A stretch of 6,087 bases of DNA. Source: DATCVR01 sp036566745 (GTDB lineage: Bacteria > Actinomycetota > Actinomycetes > Jiangellales > Jiangellaceae). The position numbers were made by a program, and so were the translations under genes. Below the pieces are notes generated by a model that was not told the DNA's origin, searched no databases, and was given only the letters and a program-made list of their open reading frames with translations. Positions 1 through 4,598 of this stretch are shown here, piece by piece; position 1 is the first letter of the stretch, and each line of letters opens with the position of its first letter. The stretch covers positions 1-6,087 of the forward strand of contig DATCVR010000029.1 of NCBI GenBank assembly GCA_036566745.1, given 5' to 3'.

Positions 1-11
1 CTCGCGACTGA
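1..11 (+). CDS. Possible 3' end of an upstream gene (only last codons visible)
   Basis: A TGA at 9-11 is preceded by codons reading Arg-Asp, and it sits directly on the Shine-Dalgarno-like GAGGG (10-14) of the next gene. This is how closely packed operon genes usually look. In mycobacteria the gene before this wecA homologue encodes a Sua5-type threonylcarbamoyladenylate synthase, so that is the obvious candidate, but eleven bases cannot show identity. The coding reading is an inference from spacing alone. Confidence 0.25.
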
Positions 12-20
12 GGGCTGCCG

Positions 21-1121
21 GTGCGCGAGTATCTCCTCACCTTCTTCGTCGCCGCCTCGGTCACGTACCTGATGGTCGGTTTCGCCGGGCGCCTGGCGCA
101 CTGGGTCGGAGCCGTGTATCCCACCCGCGACCGCGACGTCCACCGGGCCCCGGTGCCCCGCCTCGGTGGCACTGCCATGCTGGCCGGGATGCTCGCCGCG
201 ATGCTGGTGGCGAGCTACTTGCCGCGGCTGCGGGGCGTGTTCGAGGAGTACTCCGACGCGCGCGCGCTCATCACGGCCGCGGTGGTCATCTGCCTGGTCG
301 GGGTGGCTGACGACATCTGGGACATCTCCGCCCTGGCGAAGCTCGCCGGCCAGCTGCTCGCTGCCGGGTTGCTGGTGCTGCAGGGCGTCCAGCTGACGTG
401 GATCCAGCTGCCGGGCGGCGCGTTCATCTTCGACCCGCAGCAGGGCGCACTGCTGACGGTGGTGCTGGTCGTGGGCGTGGCCAACGCCGTCAACTTCATC
501 GACGGGCTGGACGGGCTGGCGGCCGGTGCGATCGGCATCGGCGCCGCGGCGTTCTTCTCCTACGCCTACCTCACCGTCGAGGAGGGGTTCAGCCGGATGA
601 CCACGCCGGCGCTGATCGCCGTGGTGCTCATGGGCATCTGCGCGGGCTTCCTGCCGCACAACGTCCACCCGGCCAAGATCTTCATGGGCGACTCCGGCTC
701 GCTGCTGATCGGCCTGCTGCTGGTGGCGGCGTCGATCAGCCTCACCGGCAAGTACCCGAGCCGCGAGGTGGACGAGTCCAGCTTCCTGCTCACGCTGCTG
801 CCGCTGATCCTGCCCCTGGCGGTCATCGTGCTGCCGTTGCTCGACATGACGCTCGCGGTCATCCGCCGCACGCGGGCCGGGCGCGCGCCCTGGGCGCCGG
901 ACAAGCAGCACCTCCACCACCGGCTGCTCGAGATCGGCCATTCGCATCGCCGGGCGGTGTTCATCATGTGGCTGTGGGCTGCCCTGGTGTCGTTCGGGGT
1001 GGTCGTGATCGCCCTCATCGGGGGCTGGACGACGTACGCGCTGGTCGCCGTCGCGGTGCTGGCGGCAGTGGCGTTCACCACCGGTCGTCCGCGCCGGCTC
1101 CTGCGCCGCAGCACCGTCTGA
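21..1121 (+). CDS. wecA: WecA/TagO-family undecaprenyl/decaprenyl-phosphate sugar-1-phosphate transferase
   Basis: This multi-pass membrane enzyme of the MraY/WecA/TagO superfamily transfers a sugar-1-phosphate (GlcNAc-1-P in characterised relatives) from its UDP-sugar to polyprenyl phosphate. That step starts a cell-wall glycopolymer: the arabinogalactan linker in mycobacteria, teichoic or other envelope polymers elsewhere. The 366 residues are typical of the family. Family motifs appear in order: VHRAPVPRLGG (40-50); the Mg-binding Asp pair D97-D98 in GVADDIWD; NFIDGLDG with N158, D161 and D164; FMGDSGS (221-227); and the cytoplasmic His motif HLHH (297-300), of WecA/TagO rather than MraY type. 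About ten hydrophobic segments alternate with these loops. The GTG start has GAGGG at 10-14, six bases upstream. The protein ends in a basic tail. Its position before the atp genes matches mycobacterial Rv1302. The family is secure; the exact sugar and final polymer are inferred. Possibly co-transcribed with the gene ending at 11. Confidence 0.9.
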   Translation: MREYLLTFFVAASVTYLMVGFAGRLAHWVGAVYPTRDRDVHRAPVPRLGGTAMLAGMLAAMLVASYLPRLRGVFEEYSDARALITAAVVICLVGVADDIWDISALAKLAGQLLAAGLLVLQGVQLTWIQLPGGAFIFDPQQGALLTVVLVVGVANAVNFIDGLDGLAAGAIGIGAAAFFSYAYLTVEEGFSRMTTPALIAVVLMGICAGFLPHNVHPAKIFMGDSGSLLIGLLLVAASISLTGKYPSREVDESSFLLTLLPLILPLAVIVLPLLDMTLAVIRRTRAGRAPWAPDKQHLHHRLLEIGHSHRRAVFIMWLWAALVSFGVVVIALIGGWTTYALVAVAVLAAVAFTTGRPRRLLRRSTV

Positions 1122-1141
1122 CGGATCCGCTCTCACCGGGG

Positions 1142-1191
1142 ACACCACCAGGCATCTGAGCGCTTCACCATGGCTGTAGGCCTGGTGGCGT
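1142..1191 (+). repeat. Inverted repeat after wecA (possible weak terminator or leader structure)
   Basis: CCACCAGGC at 1145-1153 is perfectly complementary to GCCTGGTGG at 1180-1188. Two more pairs (1142-1143 with 1190-1191) follow a single mismatch. The loop is 26 bases, and no T-run follows the 3' arm, so this is not a classical intrinsic terminator. It lies 20 bases after the wecA stop and before the candidate atp promoter. It could slow or process read-through from wecA into the atp genes. The arms are seen directly; any function is inferred. A 12-codon ORF (1170-1208) overlaps the loop and 3' arm but has no convincing ribosome binding site. Confidence 0.3.
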
Positions 1192-1219
1192 GGGTGATCG
1201 CCTGCTGAACGTGATCATT

Positions 1220-1249
1220 TTGGGTCGGCGCCGGGGTGGCACGTACGCT
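1220..1249 (+). promoter_or_regulatory. Candidate sigma-70-type promoter for the atp operon
   Basis: TTGGGT (1220-1225) as -35 and TACGCT (1244-1249, fitting TAnnnT) as -10 are separated by 18 bases. They lie in the wecA-atpI gap, next to a local A/T-richer patch (about 1209-1221) that stands out in this GC-rich DNA. Transcription would start near 1256, giving a leader of about 30 bases before the atpI start at 1285. Position is the strongest argument, because this is the only gap over 100 bases before the atp genes. The match to consensus is only partial, and actinobacterial promoters are hard to call by eye. Confidence 0.35.
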
Positions 1250-1284
1250 GGGCGGAGCGTTGTCCCAGCTCACGTGAGGATTCC

Positions 1285-1716
1285 ATGGCTGCCGCGCCCG
1301 CTTCTTCGTCGTTTCTCACCCCCATGCGCCGGGTGTTGCTCGTGGCCGGGATCGGCCTTACCGTCCTGGTGCCGGTGGCGACCCTCGCCGGGTGGCTGAT
1401 CGGGGGCTCCGACGTCGGTCTTGGTGTCCTGCTCGGCCTCGCTCTGCCGGGCGCGTTCTTCGGCCTCACGGTGATCGTGGGGGTGCTCGCCGCCAAGCTC
1501 GACAACGGCCCATTCGTGGGGGTGGTCATGGCATCGTGGCTGGTCAAGGTGGTTGCGCTGCTCGTGGTCATGGCGCTGATCAAGGACGCCACGTTCTACT
1601 CCAAGCCCGCCTTCATCGCCGCGTTCATCGTCGGCGTCGCGGGCTGGCTGACCGCCGAGGTCGTCGTCGTGCTCCGCACCCGGGTGACCTATGTGGAGGT
1701 ATCAGGGGGTGCGTGA
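1285..1716 (+). CDS. atpI: AtpI-like membrane protein of the ATP synthase operon (Rv1303-type)
   Basis: This small integral membrane protein of 143 residues corresponds in size and place to the AtpI-like protein that precedes atpB in streptomycetes and mycobacteria. AtpI-family proteins are not structural subunits; in other bacteria they are linked to c-ring assembly or stability, and together with AtpZ to Mg/Ca supply. Four hydrophobic segments are visible at about residues 17-40, 44-67, 76-99 and 107-129. The third carries a Ser-x-x-x-Lys pattern (ASWLVKVV, about 83-90), and a short basic and polar tail follows the fourth. The ATG at 1285 has GAGGA at 1276-1280 four bases upstream, which favours it over the internal ATG at 1324. 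The gene starts about 35 bases after the candidate promoter and is followed 39 bases later by atpZ. The family call rests on topology and context more than on a strong sequence signature. Confidence 0.75.
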   Translation: MAAAPASSSFLTPMRRVLLVAGIGLTVLVPVATLAGWLIGGSDVGLGVLLGLALPGAFFGLTVIVGVLAAKLDNGPFVGVVMASWLVKVVALLVVMALIKDATFYSKPAFIAAFIVGVAGWLTAEVVVVLRTRVTYVEVSGGA

Positions 1717-1725
1717 CGGAGCACT

Positions 1726-1751
1726 GGTACAGCTTTGGTATCGTCGGGGTA
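1726..1751 (+). repeat. Three GGTA motifs at exact 11-base spacing before atpZ
   Basis: GGTA occurs at 1726, 1737 and 1748, each start exactly 11 bases after the last, so the copies fall on roughly the same face of the helix. The outer copies extend to GGTACA. The block fills most of the atpI-atpZ gap and its last copy overlaps the likely atpZ ribosome binding site. In the RNA, ATCGT (1740-1744) can also pair with ACGAT (1753-1757), placing GGGGT in the loop and part of the ATG in the stem. An operator or translational control site is possible; chance is also possible for a four-base motif. Confidence 0.25.
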
Positions 1752-1755
1752 CACG

Positions 1756-1962
1756 ATGAACGACGAGCCGAACGAAACCCCTGGTGGGGAGTCGATTGTC
1801 TGGTCGATCGTGGGAACCCTGTTAGCAGGTCCGGCACTGTACGGGCTCATCGGCTTCGGGGTGGACAAGCTCGCTGACGTCTCGGTCGGAGTGCCGATCG
1901 GCATCGTCGTCGGGTTCGTCCTGTCGGGCTACATCATCTACATGCGGTACGGCCGGGACTGA
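1756..1962 (+). CDS. atpZ: AtpZ-family small membrane protein (putative F0F1 ATPase accessory subunit)
   Basis: A 68-residue protein begins with a short acidic head (MNDEPNETPGGES) followed by a two-segment membrane hairpin: about residues 15-35 (IVWSIVGTLLAGPALYGLIG) and 44-62, joined by a short loop with GVDKLADVSVG, and a short charged tail (YGRD). This is the size and pattern of the AtpZ/ATPase_gene1 family found at the head of atp operons, where AtpZ is thought to act with AtpI in Mg/Ca transport or synthase assembly. An in-frame TTG at 1735 would add seven residues, but its nearest GGAG is 13 bases away. The ATG at 1756 has GGGGT at 1746-1750 five bases upstream, so I prefer it; neither site is strong. 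The gene lies 39 bases after atpI and 25 before atpB. Having both AtpI and AtpZ differs from mycobacteria, which as far as I know have only the larger protein. Confidence 0.8.
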   Translation: MNDEPNETPGGESIVWSIVGTLLAGPALYGLIGFGVDKLADVSVGVPIGIVVGFVLSGYIIYMRYGRD

Positions 1963-1976
1963 CCCGTCCCCGACCT

Positions 1977-1981
1977 GGGAG
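1977..1981 (+). promoter_or_regulatory. Ribosome binding site supporting a CTG start for atpB
   Basis: GGGAG at 1977-1981 lies six bases before the in-frame CTG at 1988, which is ideal Shine-Dalgarno spacing. The ATG at 2105 has only pyrimidine-rich sequence and no purine run upstream. This site decides the start of atpB. The GTG at 1981-1983 overlaps the site itself and opens a different, non-homologous frame. Confidence 0.6.
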
Positions 1982-1987
1982 TGCACC

Positions 1988-2797
1988 CTGAGTACGCTCA
2001 CGACGACGACGATCCTCGCCGCCGAGGGTGGCGGGGAGTTCCATGTCCCCTCGCTCGACGAATTCTTCCCCGGCGAGATCCTCTTCACCGGCACGCCATT
2101 CGCCATGACGCGCATCAACCTCGTCCAGTTCGTGCTGGTCGCAGCGGTGATGACGTTCTTCCTGATCGCCTTCCGCAAGCCCCAGATCGTTCCCCGGGGT
2201 GCGCAGAACCTGGGTGAGGTCGCCATCGACTTCGTCCAGACCCAGATCATCGACTCGGTGATGGGTGTCAAGGGCCGCAAGTATCTGCCCTACCTCGTCA
2301 CGCTGTTCTTCTTCGTTCTCGCGCTCAACCTCGGCGGCGTCACGCCCTTCATGAACATCGCCGGCTCCAGCCTCATCGCGGTGCCGATGTTCCTGGCGAT
2401 CCTCTCGTGGATCGTGTTCAACGTCGCCGGCGTCAAGAAGCACGGGCTCGGGCGCTACCTGAAGGACAACCTGTTCATGCCGGGCGTGCCCAAGGGCATC
2501 TACGTCCTGCTGACACCGATCGAACTCATCTCGACGTTCGTCCTGCGCCCCATCACGCTGACGATCCGTCTGTGGGCCAACATGCTCGCCGGGCACTTCA
2601 TGCTGGTGCTGTTCATGTCCGGCGCCACCTACCTGCTGTTCCACGCCGACGCGATCCTCAAGCCGTTCGGTCTGGTCTCGGCGGCCATGGGCTTCGCGAT
2701 CACCGCGTTCGAGATCCTCGTCGCCGTTCTGCAGGCCTACATCTTCACGCTGCTCACCGCCCTGTACATCGCAGGCGCGGAGAGCGAACACCACTGA
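1988..2797 (+). CDS. atpB: ATP synthase Fo subunit a
   Basis: Subunit a forms the two proton half-channels beside the c-ring. Landmarks, numbered from the CTG at 1988 (269 residues): an extracellular N-terminal segment (1-39), TM1 about 44-61, TM2 about 100-118, TM3 about 124-148, then the two long helices against the c-ring. The first carries essential Arg194 in TIRLWANMLAGH (E. coli R210 position); the second has Gln249 in VLQAYIF (E. coli Q252 position). His203 and Glu242 occupy the places of E. coli E219 and H245, the swapped pair known from mitochondria. No ATG, GTG or TTG occurs in frame between 1988 and 2105. Starting at ATG 2105 gives 230 residues beginning right at TM1, with no ribosome binding site. 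The extra 39 residues (MSTLTTTTILAAEGGGEFHV...) resemble the N-termini of actinobacterial a subunits. Function is certain; the CTG start is a strong inference. ACG is repeated four times at 2000-2011, encoding four Thr. Confidence 0.97.
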   Translation: MSTLTTTTILAAEGGGEFHVPSLDEFFPGEILFTGTPFAMTRINLVQFVLVAAVMTFFLIAFRKPQIVPRGAQNLGEVAIDFVQTQIIDSVMGVKGRKYLPYLVTLFFFVLALNLGGVTPFMNIAGSSLIAVPMFLAILSWIVFNVAGVKKHGLGRYLKDNLFMPGVPKGIYVLLTPIELISTFVLRPITLTIRLWANMLAGHFMLVLFMSGATYLLFHADAILKPFGLVSAAMGFAITAFEILVAVLQAYIFTLLTALYIAGAESEHH

Positions 2798-2808
2798 CGT
2801 GTCACCGA

Positions 2809-2831
2809 CGTCCGGGCACGGCGCCCGGACG
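2809..2831 (+). promoter_or_regulatory. GC-rich intercistronic hairpin between atpB and atpE
   Basis: CGTCCGGGC (2809-2817) pairs perfectly with GCCCGGACG (2823-2831) around a five-base loop, giving a very stable RNA stem 11 bases after the atpB stop and 21 bases before the atpE start. No T-run follows, so it is unlikely to terminate transcription. A likely role is to protect the atpE-side mRNA or to isolate the atpE initiation region, helping the c subunit to be made in excess over a. The structure is plain in the sequence; the role is inferred. Confidence 0.65.
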
Positions 2832-2839
2832 CCAACAGA

Positions 2840-2845
2840 AAGGGA
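2840..2845 (+). promoter_or_regulatory. Strong ribosome binding site and A-rich initiation region of atpE
   Basis: AAGGGA at 2840-2845 lies seven bases before the GTG at 2853, within an A-rich stretch (2834-2850) that is exceptional in this GC-rich window and should remain unpaired. It fixes the GTG as the atpE start rather than the in-frame codon at 2799. GGAAATTTCC (2843-2852) is a perfect ten-base palindrome ending at the start codon. Confidence 0.7.
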
Positions 2846-2852
2846 AATTTCC

Positions 2853-3083
2853 GTGGAGATCCTCGCTGAGCTCAACGGCAACGTCGCCTCCATCGGTTAC
2901 GGCCTCGCTGCGATCGGCCCCGGCATCGGCCTGGGCATCCTGATCGGCAAGGCTCTGGAGGGCATGGCCCGCCAGCCCGAGGTCACCGGCGTGCTGCGCA
3001 CCAACATGTTCATCGGTATCGCGCTGGTCGAAGCGCTGGCCCTCATCGGTATCGTCACCGGCTTCCTCTTCCTTGGCGAATGA
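2853..3083 (+). CDS. atpE: ATP synthase Fo subunit c (proteolipid ring subunit)
   Basis: This 76-residue hairpin of two membrane helices forms the rotating ring. Helix 1 has the glycine motif GPGIGLG (22-28); the polar loop is ARQPE (39-43) with invariant R40, Q41 and P42; helix 2 carries the proton-binding carboxylate Glu60 in ALVEALALIG. Position 27, Gln in Na-type rings such as Ilyobacter, is Leu, and the residue after Glu60 is Ala instead of Ser, so this should be a proton ring. The GTG start at 2853 follows a well-spaced AAGGGA, and MEILAELNGN... is a normal N-terminus. Upstream in-frame codons from 2799 run through the hairpin and are non-homologous. Its TGA overlaps the atpF ATG (ATGA at 3080-3083). 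A 55-base gap with a stable hairpin separates it from atpB, suggesting separately tuned translation. Confidence 0.97.
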   Translation: MEILAELNGNVASIGYGLAAIGPGIGLGILIGKALEGMARQPEVTGVLRTNMFIGIALVEALALIGIVTGFLFLGE

Positions 3084-3688
3084 TGTCCGACGTCATCCGC
3101 GCCTCTGAAGAAGGAGCACCCGAGGGGGTCGCGCTCTTCATCCCCCCGCTGAACGAGGTCATCTGGTCGGCGATCTTCTTCGGCATCCTCTTCTTCATGT
3201 TCTGGAAGCTCGTGCTTCCGAGCATGAAGAAGGCGCTGGGCGAGCGTTCCGAGGGCATCGAGGCGAAGCTCGAGAAGGCCGAGGCCGACCGGGCCGAGGC
3301 CCAGGCACTGCTCGAGCAGTACCGCGAGCAGCTCGCCGAGGCCCGCGCCGACGCCGCCCAGATCCGCACCGACGCCCAGGCCGAGCGGCAGTCCATCGTC
3401 GCCGAGGCCCGTGCCGAGGCGCAGCAGGCGGCCGCGGCGGTCAACGAGCGGGCCCAGGCCCAGCTCGCGGCCGAGGCAGCCCAGGTGCGCCAGACGCTCT
3501 CGCGTGACGTCGGCCGACTCGCCACCGAGCTGGCCGAGAAGATCGTGGGCGAGTCGCTGGACGGGTCGCGGGTCGGCGCGACGGTCGATCGGTTCATCGC
3601 CGACCTCGAGGCCTCGGCCGAGGCGATCTCCTCCGCCGAGGACGGCAATGGATCAGGCAGTTCGCTGCAGGGGCAGGAGACACGCTGA
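3080..3688 (+). CDS. atpF: ATP synthase subunit b (peripheral stalk)
   Basis: Subunit b anchors in the membrane by one helix and reaches up to F1 through delta, as the stator. The 202 residues show a short external N-terminus, one TM segment about 26-46 (EVIWSAIFFGILFFMFWKLVL), the post-membrane P47 and the family ER at 55-56, then a long Ala/Glu/Arg/Gln-rich helix (about 50-180) suited to the right-handed b-dimer coil. A polar Gly/Ser-rich tail ends the protein. The start lies in ATGATG: ATG 3080 overlaps the atpE stop as ATGA, and ATG 3083 would remove one Met. No clear ribosome binding site precedes it, so translation is probably coupled to atpE. The stop overlaps the atpH start by one base (TGATG). 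Only one b-type gene is seen, so the stalk is presumably a b homodimer, unlike the mycobacterial b' plus b-delta pair. Confidence 0.96.
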   Translation: MMSDVIRASEEGAPEGVALFIPPLNEVIWSAIFFGILFFMFWKLVLPSMKKALGERSEGIEAKLEKAEADRAEAQALLEQYREQLAEARADAAQIRTDAQAERQSIVAEARAEAQQAAAAVNERAQAQLAAEAAQVRQTLSRDVGRLATELAEKIVGESLDGSRVGATVDRFIADLEASAEAISSAEDGNGSGSSLQGQETR

Positions 3689-4512
3689 TGCTGGGTTCGA
3701 GCCGGACCTCCCTCGCCGCCGCCCGCGACGAGCTCGCCCGCACGGTCGCCGACACCGACCCGGCCGCGATCGCCACGCTGTCCAGCGAGCTGCTGGCCGT
3801 GTCGAGCGCGATCGCCGGTTCGTCGGCGCTGCGCAGTGCACTCTCGGACTCCGGCACGGCCTCTGCTGATCGCACCTCACTGGCCAGGTCGGTGTTCGAG
3901 GGCAAGGTCGGCGCGACCACCCTCGAGATCGTCGCCGACATCGCCGCGCGCCGCTGGACCAGCGGCCGTGACCTGGTCGACGGCATCGAGGCCCTCGGGT
4001 TCGAGGCCGCGTTGATCGAGGCCGAGCGGACCGGTCGCCTCGACACCGTCGAGGACGAGCTGTTCCGCGTCGATCGACTGGTCGCCGGCGACGACGACCT
4101 CCGCCACACCCTCTCCGACGTGGCGATCACCGACGACACCAAGGCGGCGCTGATCGAGGACATCCTCGGCGGCAAGGCCGACGACCGCACGGTCCGGCTG
4201 GTGCGCCACGTCGTGGCCCATCCGCGTGGCCGGCGGCTCGGCGATGCGCTGTCCGACCTCGTCGCGCAGTCGGCACGCCGGCGCGAGCGGCTGGTGGCCA
4301 ACGTGCGGGTCGCCGAGGCGCTGACCCAGGAACAGCACAGCCGGCTCGCCGCGGCGCTCGGCCAGATCTACCGCAACGAGGTCGACCTCCAGATCGAGAT
4401 CGACCCCGAGGTGCTCGGCGGTGCGGTGGTCACGGTCGGCGACGAGGTGATCGACGGCAGCGTCGCACGACGGATCGAGCAGGTCCGTCGCACTCTCGGA
4501 GCTCCACGGTAG
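3688..4512 (+). CDS. atpH: ATP synthase subunit delta, long actinobacterial form with duplicated N-terminal domain
   Basis: Delta (OSCP in mitochondria) caps the alpha3beta3 head and ties it to b. At 274 residues it is about 100 longer than the 177-residue E. coli protein. The excess is an internal duplication: residues 32-88 align with 122-178 without gaps at an offset of 90, with 16 of 57 positions identical (for example E34/E124, AG43-44/AG133-134, LSD52-54/LSD142-144, GK72-73/GK162-163). The second copy begins with the usual delta start pattern (FEAALIEAERTGRLDTVEDEL region, 105-125). The C-terminal domain (about 190-271) is standard: ANVRVAEALTQEQ, then DPEVLGGAVV from D239 and GDEVIDGSV. 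AGGAG at 3675-3679 precedes the ATG at 3688, and the start overlaps the atpF stop as TGATG. Mycobacterial delta also has an extra domain of about 110 residues, there fused to a b-type helix; here it is not fused. Confidence 0.96.
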   Translation: MLGSSRTSLAAARDELARTVADTDPAAIATLSSELLAVSSAIAGSSALRSALSDSGTASADRTSLARSVFEGKVGATTLEIVADIAARRWTSGRDLVDGIEALGFEAALIEAERTGRLDTVEDELFRVDRLVAGDDDLRHTLSDVAITDDTKAALIEDILGGKADDRTVRLVRHVVAHPRGRRLGDALSDLVAQSARRRERLVANVRVAEALTQEQHSRLAAALGQIYRNEVDLQIEIDPEVLGGAVVTVGDEVIDGSVARRIEQVRRTLGAPR

Positions 4513-4529
4513 CCAGTGAAGAAGCCGAG

Positions 4530-4542
4530 CGCGGCCACCGCG
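4530..4542 (+). promoter_or_regulatory. Small hairpin in the atpH-atpA gap
   Basis: CGCGG (4530-4534) pairs with CCGCG (4538-4542) around a three-base loop, 18 bases after the atpH stop. The 86-base atpH-atpA gap is the longest inside the atp part of the window. No T-run follows, so termination is unlikely. A five-pair stem arises easily by chance in GC-rich DNA, so functional meaning is doubtful. Confidence 0.2.
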
Positions 4543-4587
4543 ATCAGGCGCCCGAACACACACTCACGGATGTTGAAGACAGAGAGC

Positions 4588-4592
4588 AGGGA
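4588..4592 (+). promoter_or_regulatory. Ribosome binding site of atpA
   Basis: AGGGA at 4588-4592 is six bases before the ATG at 4599, inside a purine-rich run (4575-4598). Spacing and sequence are good, giving atpA its own initiation site rather than stop-start coupling to atpH, which ends 86 bases earlier. Confidence 0.65.
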
Positions 4593-4598
4593 CGAAAG

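Noticed and set aside
1735..1755. TTG 1735 as the start of atpZ
   Set aside because: GGAG is 13 bases away, too far for good initiation, and the seven added residues precede a normal-looking acidic N-terminus. ATG 1756 is preferred, though not proven.
1778..1789. CCCC-TGGT-GGGG mini-hairpin early in atpZ
   Set aside because: Only four pairs, within coding sequence; expected often by chance at this GC content.
1981..2217. GTG-started + frame at 1981 as an alternative gene near the atpB start
   Set aside because: The GTG overlaps the ribosome binding site GGGAG, and the product (Arg/Pro/Asp-rich) has no family resemblance and lies out of frame over clear atpB sequence.
1934..2893. Long minus-strand open frame opposite atpB (319 codons)
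   Set aside because: Its composition is extreme (Asp, Glu, Arg, Gln, His), it spans the atpB-atpE gap and hairpin, and it has no recognisable motif. It is a shadow of the biased + strand codons.
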